NCBI GenBank assembly: GCA_016783285.1
Contig: JADHWW010000121.1
Span: forward strand, 1-27,718
Source: Anaerolineae bacterium
GTDB lineage: Bacteria; Chloroflexota; Anaerolineae; B4-G1
DNA: 27,718 nucleotides
Direction of reading: 5' to 3'
In this document: positions 1 through 7,208 of the stretch, piece by piece
How the letters are laid out: each line of letters opens with the position of its first letter
Position numbering within the stretch: position 1 is the stretch's first letter
Made by a program: the position numbers and the translations under genes
Notes under the pieces: model-generated
What the model was told of the DNA's origin: nothing
Seen by the model: only the letters and a program-made list of their open reading frames with translations
The model's database searches: none

Positions 1-1250
<1,250 letters not shown>

Positions 1251-1262
1251 GGGATCACCTCC

Positions 1263-2018
1263 CTAGAATATGTACTCTCCGAAATCCTGCGCCAATTCGA
1301 CCGGTCCACCAAAGGCGGCGGATGCTTCCTCGATCCAGCGGTCGTACTTCCAGGGGGCGGGCCAGTAGTGGATCAGCACCAGGCGGGCAGCGCCGGCCCG
1401 CCGAGCGATCTCTCCCGCCTGGGCCGCGCTGGAATGGCCCAGCGTATCTTTGGCCGCCTCGTGGATCAGGATGTCGGCATCCCGCGCCAGTGTGACGACC
1501 GCATCGCAGGGCGAGGTGTCACAGGAATAGGCCACCACTCCTCCGCTGCGCTTGTTCTCTATCCGCAGGCCCAGGGTAGGCACCAGGTGCTTTACCGGCG
1601 CAGCGGTGATGCGGAACTCGTCGTCCTCCAGCACCAACGCGCCCACCTCTTCGGGGATGAGCCGGCAGGGTACAGGGAAGAGTTTGGGCCATTCCTGCCA
1701 ACGGAACAGGGTCATCATGGCCTCGAATCGTTCTATCACATCTTGCAGGCCATAGATGGGCAGAGGGTCGGTGCGTCCCAGAAGCCAGGTATTCATCAGC
1801 AGTATGGGGACGCCGAAAACGTGATCGGGGTGGAAGTGGGTGATGAGCAACCCGCGCAAACATTCGGGCGCGAGACCCACGCGCTGGATGCGCACGAGAG
1901 GACTGTCCCCACAATCGATCAGGAAAAAGCCCTGTTCACCCTCGACTGCCAGGTAGGTATTAGCATGCTTCTCATTTGGCACCGCTGCCGCAGTTCCTAA
2001 AGTAATTACTCTGGCCAT
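1263..2018 (-). CDS. metallo-beta-lactamase-fold hydrolase, RNase Z-like
   Basis: A 251-residue binuclear metal hydrolase. The zinc motif THFHPDH (His61, His63, Asp65, His66) is followed by His144, Asp167 (SCDTS), HEA at 186-188, GHSSAAQAGEIARRAG at 194-209 and His217, the order seen in tRNase Z and related enzymes. It is shorter than the usual RNase Z (about 300 residues) and the long flexible exosite arm is not obvious, so tRNA 3'-end processing is possible but unproven; a small-molecule esterase or phosphodiesterase role is equally open. The ATG at 2018 follows GGAGGGTAAGG. It starts 6 bases after the SpoIIM-like gene and ends 12 bases before hutU, so the three read as one transcription unit. 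Its position before hutU does not establish a role in histidine degradation. Confidence 0.85.
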   Translation of the reverse strand: MARVITLGTAAAVPNEKHANTYLAVEGEQGFFLIDCGDSPLVRIQRVGLAPECLRGLLITHFHPDHVFGVPILLMNTWLLGRTDPLPIYGLQDVIERFEAMMTLFRWQEWPKLFPVPCRLIPEEVGALVLEDDEFRITAAPVKHLVPTLGLRIENKRSGGVVAYSCDTSPCDAVVTLARDADILIHEAAKDTLGHSSAAQAGEIARRAGAARLVLIHYWPAPWKYDRWIEEASAAFGGPVELAQDFGEYIF

Positions 2019-2024
2019 AATTCC

Positions 2025-2418
2025 TTACCCTCCATAAGCCCACATCACGATCACCGGCGTCACGTGGACCTCGACGGCGGCCGCCAATGCCAATAGTGGC
2101 AGGACGAGGGCGATAAAGACCTTGACGAAATCGGCCAACGCCCACAGCCACGCATCGCCCACTGTCATCCCGCGCGGGGGTGACGTAAAGGCCGCCCCCA
2201 GGCGCACGGTCAGGGCTGTCGCGATGATCGCAGCAGGCAACTCGAGTATCCCGTGAGGCAGCACAAAGGCGGCGAAGAACAGCGCCGGATTGTACCCCAG
2301 ACGCGCGGCCTGGGCGACGAAAAAGAACACGATCGCCAAAAGGAATCATGCGCTCGCCGATGATCGGCGCGCCGTACCTGGCGACCCAGTCCAGTGTTAT
2401 ATCGGCCACGAAACTCAT
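2025..2418 (-). pseudogene. SpoIIM-family membrane protein, short and frameshifted
   Basis: The region 2025-2339 encodes about 104 residues with hydrophobic segments and the family hallmark LPHGILELPAAIIA, matching the C-terminal half of stage II sporulation protein M (DUF95) membrane proteins. No good start exists in that frame: a stop lies two codons before the TTG at 2339. A second frame, from ATG 2418, runs MSFVADITL... to ERMI and joins this one smoothly if one base of the CC pair near 2342-2343 is removed, giving ERM-ILLAIVFFF. That suggests a single-base frameshift, real or from sequencing. Even when joined the product is only about 131 residues against roughly 200 or more for the family, and no Shine-Dalgarno precedes 2418, so the 5' end also looks lost. 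The role of the family outside sporulation is uncertain. Confidence 0.55.
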
Positions 2419-2433
2419 CCATCATTAGAACGG

Positions 2434-2469
2434 CGGATTACAGGATAACAACGGATTACAGGATAACAA
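2434..2469. repeat. 18-bp direct repeat, two exact copies
   Basis: CGGATTACAGGATAACAA occurs at 2434-2451 and 2452-2469, followed by a partial third start. It lies directly upstream of the broken SpoIIM-like gene, in a 195-base spacer that otherwise holds only the hairpin at 2554-2586. Confidence 0.85.
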
Positions 2470-2553
2470 CAGATTCTTCTAACATTATTATACCAATATT
2501 AGTCTATCCTGACAATTGGCACGGGGGGCCCACATTGAGACGCCTCCAACGAC

Positions 2554-2586
2554 AAACTGCCGGGCGATACCTCCGCCCGGCAGTTT
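2554..2586 (-). terminator. intrinsic terminator after the phosphatidyltransferase gene
   Basis: A perfect 13-bp stem (AAACTGCCGGGCG / CGCCCGGCAGTTT) with a 7-base loop, A-rich on one side and T-rich on the other. It lies 27 bases past the stop of the gene at 2614-3276 and could work in both directions. The T-tract is short. Confidence 0.7.
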
Positions 2587-2613
2587 CACAATCTTCCTTC
2601 CGGCTATTCCGAT

Positions 2614-3276
2614 CTAACTGTCCGTCCCCTCCCGCCGAGAGACCGCATAGACGTACAGAAAACGCTGAACCATCGTGAACACGGAGAGTACTGCCAGCGC
2701 CCATATCATCACGATGGGCAGGCCGAGCGCCGACAGCACAGCGATGAGAACAATCCGCTCCAGGCGGGTCAGCAACCCGACTTTGCAAGGAAATCCTTCC
2801 GCCTCGGCCCGCGCGCGTATGTAACTGACCATCTGCGCGGCCACCAGAGAGATGAGGAGCAGAACGACCTCCAGGTGTTCCCCCTGGTGCAGGTAATGCG
2901 CAGTGAGTCCCAGGATCAAGGCCGCGTCCGACAGCCGGTCAAAGGTCGAATCGAGGAACGCCCCAAAGCGGCTCTTTTGTCCAAGGGCTCGCGCCAACGC
3001 CCCGTCCAGCGCATCCACCGGCGCGACGATCAACAGCAGCCAGCCCCCCAGCATAACGTGGCCCAGGCCGAACACCACCCCCACGCCCGCCTGAAGCAGA
3101 AAACCAACGAGAGTGAGGGTATTGGGATGAATGCCCAGCCGACCTGCAACACGGGCGACAGGGTTCAGAAGAGCCCCCGCCTGGGTACGCGCCCAGTCGG
3201 TAAAGGTATCCCACCGCTTGCGTAGCCGCTTCTGTTTCACACGCCTTTCGCGCTTTACTTGCTGCACACTACTCAT
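2614..3276 (-). CDS. CDP-alcohol phosphatidyltransferase family protein
   Basis: A 220-residue integral membrane enzyme that joins a CDP-activated lipid to an alcohol acceptor in phospholipid synthesis. The full family motif D-x2-D-G-x2-A-R-x8-G-x3-D-x3-D is present: Asp88, Asp91, Gly92, Ala95, Arg96, Gly105, Asp109 and Asp113. The Asp residues bind the metals and CDP moiety. A basic N-terminus (residues 7-21, rich in Lys/Arg) precedes about five or six hydrophobic segments. The acceptor (glycerol phosphate, inositol phosphate or other) cannot be told from sequence. The ATG at 3276 follows a GGAGG that is rather far upstream (about 12 bases). A repeat element at 3307-3357 separates it from the ArsR gene, with which it may be cotranscribed. 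Confidence 0.88.
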   Translation of the reverse strand: MSSVQQVKRERRVKQKRLRKRWDTFTDWARTQAGALLNPVARVAGRLGIHPNTLTLVGFLLQAGVGVVFGLGHVMLGGWLLLIVAPVDALDGALARALGQKSRFGAFLDSTFDRLSDAALILGLTAHYLHQGEHLEVVLLLISLVAAQMVSYIRARAEAEGFPCKVGLLTRLERIVLIAVLSALGLPIVMIWALAVLSVFTMVQRFLYVYAVSRREGTDS

Positions 3277-3306
3277 CTCGCCTGATCGCCTCCAATATAC
3301 GATGTT

Positions 3307-3357
3307 GTAGGCCGGAATGGTATTCCGGCTATCAGGCGGATTCCCAATCCGCCCTAC
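3307..3357. repeat. double-hairpin element with GTAG...CTAC ends
   Basis: A 51-base element made of two adjacent palindromes: GCCGGAAT-GGT-ATTCCGGC (3311-3329) and GGCGGATT-CCC-AATCCGCC (3335-3353), bounded by GTAG and CTAC. Its right half supplies the last codons and the stop of the ArsR gene. Confidence 0.85.
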
Positions 3358-3658
3358 TGGCCAATAGTGCGATGAACTCGGTCTGGCGACGTTCGATTTC
3401 GGGCAGGTTCAAGGAACAGTAGACCGCCCGGCCGGCCGGCCGGATTTGGATCAGACCGAGCAGGCGCAGCGGGCGCAGGTGAAAAGACACGAGTGGTTGA
3501 CTGATGTGCAGCGTCCGCGCCAACTCCGTCACGGTCATCTCTTTGCCATTGGCCAACGCCACGAGGATGCGCAGGCGCAGGACGCCTTTGAGCGCGTAGA
3601 AAAAGCGCGCCATCTCCCGCAATTCCCCATCGGACACCTCGCGTCGCTGAACCACCAT
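3332..3658 (-). CDS. ArsR/SmtB-family transcriptional regulator
   Basis: A 108-residue winged helix-turn-helix protein. Residues about 15-85 give the typical fold: ALKGVLRLRILVAL, then MTVTELARTLHISQPLVSFHLRPLRLLGLI (recognition helix) and a wing, RPAGRAVYCSL. No metal-binding cysteine pair (such as ELCVCDL) is visible, so a metal-independent signal is more likely than arsenic or zinc sensing. The ATG at 3658 follows GGGAGAGG. The last eight residues (SRADWESA) and the stop are encoded by the palindromic repeat at 3307-3357. The AT-rich stretch 3666-3720 upstream is the natural promoter/operator region, but I see no clean operator palindrome there. A target could be the phosphatidyltransferase gene next to it. 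Confidence 0.88.
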   Translation of the reverse strand: MVVQRREVSDGELREMARFFYALKGVLRLRILVALANGKEMTVTELARTLHISQPLVSFHLRPLRLLGLIQIRPAGRAVYCSLNLPEIERRQTEFIALLASRADWESA

Positions 3659-3739
3659 GCCCTCTCCCGCGACTATAATGCATAAAGAATGGCTTAATAA
3701 AAAAGCATTTATATATTACCGCAGAAACCCGAGCCTGTC

Positions 3740-3857
3740 AAGTCCAACCTTCCCGGAAGCTAGAAACTTGCGGTTGGACAAGTCAGAATCCAGCAAATGA
3801 CTTGAATCCTGGCAAAATTTGTCATGTCGAAGCTTCCGGGAAGGTAAGTCCAACCTT
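3740..3857. repeat. inverted-repeat element with 12-bp direct repeats at its ends
   Basis: CCTTCCCGGAAGCT (3748-3761) pairs with AGCTTCCGGGAAGG (3831-3844), 69 bases apart. The 12-mer AAGTCCAACCTT stands at both ends (3740-3751 and 3846-3857). A smaller pair, TCCAACC / GGTTGGA (3743-3749, 3772-3778), nests inside. The element fills the ArsR-tRNA spacer and its right copy contains the first bases of the tRNA promoter -35 box. Confidence 0.75.
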
Positions 3858-3883
3858 GCCAAACAGCCCGAATGGGGTATAAT
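3856..3883 (+). promoter_or_regulatory. promoter of tRNA-Pro
   Basis: TTGCCA at 3856-3861, a 16-base spacer and a perfect TATAAT at 3878-3883, ending 12 bases before the tRNA. Good sigma-70-type match; the -35 box overlaps the repeat copy at 3846-3857. Confidence 0.75.
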
Positions 3884-3895
3884 TAGCGCCGCTTT

Positions 3896-3970
3896 CGGGG
3901 CGTAGCGCAGTTCGGCCAGCGCGCGCGGATCGGGACCGCGAGGTCCGGGGTTCAAATCCCCGCGCCCCGA
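3896..3970 (+). tRNA. tRNA-Pro, anticodon CGG
   Basis: A complete cloverleaf: acceptor CGGGGCG paired with CGCCCCG, D-arm GCGC/GCGC, anticodon stem CGCGG/CCGCG with loop ATCGGGA (anticodon CGG, reading CCG), T-arm CGGGG-TTCAAAT-CCCCG, discriminator A. The CCA end is not encoded (CCT follows the discriminator). It is the only plus-strand gene here, with its own promoter and terminator. Confidence 0.95.
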
Positions 3971-3981
3971 CCTACGATGAG

Positions 3982-4009
3982 AAACCCCACTCTTACCGAG
4001 TGGGGTTTT
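3982..4009 (+). terminator. intrinsic terminator after tRNA-Pro, probably shared with mazG
   Basis: AACCCCACTC (3983-3992), loop TTACC, GAGTGGGGTT (3998-4007) and a T run. With A residues on the left it also suits mazG, which ends 30 bases away on the other strand. Confidence 0.9.
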
Positions 4010-4010
4010 G

Positions 4011-4052
4011 TCATCTGTCATTTGTCATTAGTCATTGGTCATTGGTCATTCA
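4011..4052. repeat. heptanucleotide tandem array (TCATTGG type), six units
   Basis: Six consecutive 7-base units: TCATCTG, TCATTTG, TCATTAG, TCATTGG, TCATTGG, TCATTCA. The mazG stop codon lies inside it, so the last residues of MazG (NDQ) are repeat-derived. The same array recurs at 7943-7970. Confidence 0.9.
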
Positions 4053-5478
4053 ACTTTGCTTCCTGCCACAGCGGTTCTAGCCCGTCAATCGTCAGCGTCG
4101 TCATATCCAGCCCCCGCTCGTGGGCCATGCGCTCCACGGCGCGAAAGCGATGCGCAAAACGAGCGTTCGCCTGCCGCAACGCCGCCTCCGGGTCCACTCT
4201 CAGCCAGCGAGCCCAGTTGACCACCGTGAACAGGAGGTCACCCAACTCGGCTTCTTTTTTCTCCGGGGTGGTCGCTGCCTCCACCTCGGCCATCTCTTCC
4301 CGAATCTTGGCGGTCACGCCTTCCACCTCGGGCCAATCAAAGCCTACGCGAGCTGCGCGCTGGCTGTAGGTATCGGCTTGCTGCAATGCCGGCAAGGCCG
4401 CTGGGACACCATCCAACACTGAATGTTCCTCCCCCTTCTCCTCCCGCTTCAGTTCCTCCCAGAGGCGCAACACCTCACCGGTTCCCTGCACTGATCGCTC
4501 GCCCCACACGTGCGGGTGGCGGTGCTTGAGTTTGGCGTCAATGCCGGCGATGACCTGCGCCATCAGGAACTCGCCTTCCTCGGCGGCGATCTGCGCCTGG
4601 AGTAAAATCTGCAACAGTAGATCGCCCAACTCTTCTTGCAGAGCCTTCACGTCGCCCTCGTCAATCGCCTCTGCCGTCTCGTACGCCTCCTCCAGCAGCC
4701 CCCTCCGCAGACTCCCGTGGGTTTGCTCGCGATCCCAGGGGCAACCATCCGGCGCGCGGAGATGAGACACAGTATCCTGCAAGCCCTCAAAACTGCTGAC
4801 GCCAGGGAGCGGCGGCACGTAGAGCGTGGTCAGGTGAACGATGTCTTCCCGGCGGTCGAGTTCGTAGAGCGGCAAGTGAACGAGGCGCTGCTCAAGAGTA
4901 CCGGCCGCGTGCACCAGCACCACCTCGTGGTCGTCAGGGTACTGATTCATCAGCGTGAGTTTCACGTCGGCAGCGAGCGCCCGGCTGTAAAGTTGCCCCA
5001 CCAGTGCCGGCAGATCCGGGTTGAGTGGCGGGTGGTGGCGAGATGCCAGTTCCAGCGCATCGCAGACTTGCAGGCCAGCCAGCGCGTCTATCCGCAGCAA
5101 TGTGAGCGTGGGCTCGACGAAACTCAGCCCCTCCACGATACGCACTGCCAGGCCAGCCTCCTCCGCCCGCGACAGGATCAGCCCCACCGTGGCTTCCCCC
5201 ACCAGGGGATGGCCCGGCACGGCGTAGACGACTCCCTGCGGGCGCTGTCCCAGTCGCAGCACCTCGCCGGCAATGGCCTGGTAGACCTGCGCGAAATCCC
5301 CCGCCTCCTCGTAGAGGCAATCGAAGGAGTGCAACGTCAGATGGGGTGGCAGTCCGGCCACGGTCGGGTGATGCTCCGTGCGCAGCCAGACCTCGCCAGC
5401 ATACTCCAGCACCGACCAGGCCTCCCGTGTCAGGTGGCGTGGATCGCCCGGCCCAAGGCCAACGATGGTAATCGTCAT
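4039..5478 (-). CDS. mazG: YabN-MazG fusion: tetrapyrrole-methylase-like domain plus NTP pyrophosphohydrolase
   Basis: A 479-residue two-domain protein. Residues 1 to about 225 resemble SAM-dependent tetrapyrrole (precorrin-type) methylases, with GLGPGDP at 7-13 and the AVPGHPLVGEATV segment at 86-98. Residues about 230-475 are two MazG repeats: EEAYE...EELGD (263-286) and EEMAEVE...ELGD (394-414), whose acidic residues bind Mg2+ for hydrolysis of nucleoside triphosphates to monophosphates, a house-cleaning and stress role. The fusion is known as YabN in Bacillus; the role of its methylase-like half is not established. I chose ATG 5478 because it follows GGGGAGGGGAG and begins at the MTITIVGLGPG family start; an open frame further upstream only runs through the 20-base repeat array. 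The C-terminal NDQ and stop come from a heptad array. Confidence 0.92.
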   Translation of the reverse strand: MTITIVGLGPGDPRHLTREAWSVLEYAGEVWLRTEHHPTVAGLPPHLTLHSFDCLYEEAGDFAQVYQAIAGEVLRLGQRPQGVVYAVPGHPLVGEATVGLILSRAEEAGLAVRIVEGLSFVEPTLTLLRIDALAGLQVCDALELASRHHPPLNPDLPALVGQLYSRALAADVKLTLMNQYPDDHEVVLVHAAGTLEQRLVHLPLYELDRREDIVHLTTLYVPPLPGVSSFEGLQDTVSHLRAPDGCPWDREQTHGSLRRGLLEEAYETAEAIDEGDVKALQEELGDLLLQILLQAQIAAEEGEFLMAQVIAGIDAKLKHRHPHVWGERSVQGTGEVLRLWEELKREEKGEEHSVLDGVPAALPALQQADTYSQRAARVGFDWPEVEGVTAKIREEMAEVEAATTPEKKEAELGDLLFTVVNWARWLRVDPEAALRQANARFAHRFRAVERMAHERGLDMTTLTIDGLEPLWQEAKLNDQ

Positions 5479-5510
5479 CTCCCCTCCCCGGTTGAAAAGG
5501 GGCGAACCTG

Positions 5511-5610
5511 TGTGTTCGTCCCTGGGGCTGTGTGTTCGCCCCTGGGGCTGTGTGTTCGCCCCTGGGGCTGTGTGTTCGCCCCTGGGGCTATGTGTTCGCC
5601 CCTGGGGCAG
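5511..5610. repeat. 20-bp tandem repeat, five copies, upstream of mazG
   Basis: Five contiguous 20-base units (5511-5530, 5531-5550, 5551-5570, 5571-5590, 5591-5610) of the form TGTGTTCGCCCCTGGGGCTG; each contains the palindrome GCCCCTGGGGC. The first and last units differ slightly. The array is framed by AGGGGCGAACCTGTGTG (from 5499) and a hairpin GGGGCAGA...TCTGCCCC (5604-5627) ending in CTAC. Confidence 0.95.
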
Positions 5611-5657
5611 ACACACGGGTCTGCCCCTACCCCAAATTATCGAGGTATAAAGTAAAC

Positions 5658-5689
5658 AAGTAGACAAGGCCCAAGTGCCTTGTCTACTT
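5658..5689 (-). terminator. hairpin downstream of rpsI, possible end of the ribosomal superoperon
   Basis: AAGTAGACAAGGC (5658-5670) and GCCTTGTCTACTT (5677-5689) form a 13-bp stem with a 6-base loop, about 50 bases past the rpsI stop. On the minus strand it is followed by GTTTACTTTA, a poor T-tract, so termination is only probable. Confidence 0.45.
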
Positions 5690-5723
5690 GCCTACTTGTC
5701 TACTTATCTACTTGTCTACTCTT
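5684..5723. repeat. octanucleotide tandem array (CTACTTGT), five units
   Basis: CTACTTGC, CTACTTGT, CTACTTAT, CTACTTGT, CTACTCTT in succession, overlapping the right arm of the hairpin at 5658-5689 and lying just after rpsI. Confidence 0.85.
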
Positions 5724-5741
5724 GCAGATTCGCCCGGTGCA

Positions 5742-6137
5742 TCAGCGTTTCGTATAAGTGGGAGCCTTCCTGGCCCGTAAAAGTCCGGGCTTTTTGCGCT
5801 CCTTCACCCGCGCATCGCGTGTGAGAAAGCCACCCTTGCGCAGGACAGGCCGCAGGTCCGGGTCCACCTTCAACAACGCCCGCGCGATGCCCAGCCGGAT
5901 CGCCCCGGTCTGCCCGGTCATGCCCCCACCCTTTACCTTGACGCTGACGTTGAAGCGATTCTCCATCGCTGTCACCTGAAGCGGCTCCCTGAGTTTGAGA
6001 ATGTCCACGTCACGGGTGAAATACCCTTCGAGCGGCCGGTCGTTGATGATGATGCTACCCGTGCCTCCGGAATAGAGTCGCACCCGCGCCGTAGCCTCCT
6101 TGCGCCGTCCAACCGCTTCGTAATATTCCATTGCCAT
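5742..6137 (-). CDS. rpsI: 30S ribosomal protein S9 (uS9)
   Basis: 131 residues, close to the usual 130. YEAVGRRKEATARVRL at the N-terminus and the basic C-terminal tail ending in TYTKR are diagnostic; this tail reaches the P-site tRNA anticodon stem in the 30S head. The upstream rplM stop and a GACAGGAGGGGCA ribosome site favour ATG 6137 or ATG 6131 over a TTG at 6152 that overlaps the rplM stop. It follows rplM by 11 bases, the standard L13-S9 pair, and is the last gene of the superoperon. Confidence 0.95.
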   Translation of the reverse strand: MAMEYYEAVGRRKEATARVRLYSGGTGSIIINDRPLEGYFTRDVDILKLREPLQVTAMENRFNVSVKVKGGGMTGQTGAIRLGIARALLKVDPDLRPVLRKGGFLTRDARVKERKKPGLLRARKAPTYTKR

Positions 6138-6148
6138 TGCCCCTCCTG

Positions 6149-6580
6149 TCAATTCAATTCCAGTGGCTTGGGCTGCTGTGCCGCGTGGGGATGTTCTGGG
6201 CCAGCGTAGACCTTTAACTTTTTGAACATCCGCCGCCCCAGCCGATTCTTTGGCAGCATACCCCGTACTGCGTGCTCGATCACCCGCGTGGGATGCTTCT
6301 GGAGCAGGTTGCGTAGCGTGATCTCCTTGAGTCCCCCCGGATAACCAGTGTGGCGATAATAGATTTTCTGATCCAGTTTGCGTCCGGTGACGTGAATCTT
6401 TTCGGCGTTGACGACGATCACGTAATCACCGGTATCAACCGAGGGTGAGTAGATGGGTTTGTGCTTGCCGCGCAGTCTGTGTGCTATCCGAGTAGCCAGA
6501 CGGCCCAGCGTCTGCCCCGTGGCGTCCATCACGCACCACTCTCGCTCGATTTCGTTAGGATTTGTAACGTATGTTTTCAT
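6149..6580 (-). CDS. rplM: 50S ribosomal protein L13 (uL13)
   Basis: 143 residues, the normal length. The sequence from [16 protein letters not shown] through [21 protein letters not shown] and the [27 protein letters not shown] segment are typical. L13 is an early 50S assembly protein. ATG 6580 is preceded by GAGAGGT. Upstream lies the duplicated 123/120-base repeat, so its ribosome site sits right at the edge of a repeat copy. Confidence 0.97.
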   Translation of the reverse strand: MKTYVTNPNEIEREWCVMDATGQTLGRLATRIAHRLRGKHKPIYSPSVDTGDYVIVVNAEKIHVTGRKLDQKIYYRHTGYPGGLKEITLRNLLQKHPTRVIEHAVRGMLPKNRLGRRMFKKLKVYAGPEHPHAAQQPKPLELN

Positions 6581-6592
6581 GATATAACCTCT

Positions 6593-6835
6593 CAGTACCC
6601 AGCCCGGCGACTAAAAGTCGCGGCAACGTCTGCGAAACCCGCCTTCGCGGGTTAAAATCGGTCGGCGAAGGCCGACTTTGCAGCCGTTGGTGCAGTTTCA
6701 ACTGCCACCTTGCTTCAGTACCCAGCCCGGCGACTAAAAGTCGCGGCGTCTGCGAAACCCGCCTTCGCGGGTTAAAATCAGTCGGCGAAGGCCGACTTTG
6801 CAGCCGTTGGTGCAGTTTCAACTGCCACCTTGCTT
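6593..6835. repeat. two tandem copies (123 and 120 bp) of a multi-hairpin element
   Basis: Copy 1 is 6593-6715 and copy 2 is 6716-6835; they differ by a 3-base indel (AAC near 6633) and a few bases. Each contains small hairpins: CGACTAAAAGTCG, AACCCGCCTTCGCGGGTT, and GTCGGCGAAGGCCGAC. The right end supplies the last codons and stop of the protease gene. The layout resembles the 105-base repeats at the right edge of the window. Confidence 0.93.
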
Positions 6836-7192
6836 GGCCTTCATTGCTCGACTGCGAGAAATCGTGTCCCGTTCCATGTCAATAATGAGACGGAAATCTT
6901 GGAGCACGTGCGTCCCGACAAGGGGCTCACATTCTGACGGCCCGATGATCACATTTCCGGCGATCATTTCACCGCCAAAGTCAAAAAAGCAGAACCCGTA
7001 AGGGAATTCCTTAATACTGCCATCGGCCAATTCCAACGAGATGTCTCCGGCAGGCTCAATCCCTAACTCATCCGCGACCTGTCGAGGAATCCAGGCCCGC
7101 GTTGACCCTGTGTCCACGAGAAACGGGATCTCTTGTTGCCGCTCCAGGTCGTACAGGTTGGCTATTGTGAGTTCCAGGTAAATGTCCCCCAC
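6818..7192 (-). CDS. clan AA (retropepsin-like) aspartic protease
   Basis: A 124-residue single-domain protein with the catalytic motif FLVDTGSTRAWIP (Asp27-Thr-Gly), then the second-half pattern typical of one-domain aspartic proteases (VIIGPSECEPLVGTHVLQDFRLIID), which must work as dimers. No signal peptide or membrane segment is visible, so it is cytoplasmic. The GTG at 7192 follows GGAAGGAG. The gene sits between truA and rplM in the ribosomal operon, an unusual place. Its last residues (QGGS) and stop lie in the repeat at 6716-6835. Small proteases of this kind are often linked to toxin-antitoxin or mobile contexts; no partner is seen here. The substrate is unknown. Confidence 0.8.
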   Translation of the reverse strand: MGDIYLELTIANLYDLERQQEIPFLVDTGSTRAWIPRQVADELGIEPAGDISLELADGSIKEFPYGFCFFDFGGEMIAGNVIIGPSECEPLVGTHVLQDFRLIIDMERDTISRSRAMKAKQGGS

Positions 7193-7208
7193 GATACTCC
7201 TTCCCCGT

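Noticed and set aside
3666..3720. A specific ArsR operator and promoter
   Set aside because: AT-rich with TATAGT-like boxes, but spacing and -35 match are poor and no clean palindrome is present; only the region can be named.
5511..5610. CRISPR-like array of 20-base units
   Set aside because: Units are contiguous with no unique spacers, and no cas gene is present; it is a plain tandem repeat.
4636..5655. Plus-strand open frame opposite mazG
   Set aside because: Antisense of the YabN-MazG gene and running into the 20-base repeat; no family similarity.
6555..6821. An 88-codon minus-strand frame with internally repeated protein sequence
   Set aside because: It lies wholly within the duplicated repeat at 6593-6835 and has no ribosome site or family match.
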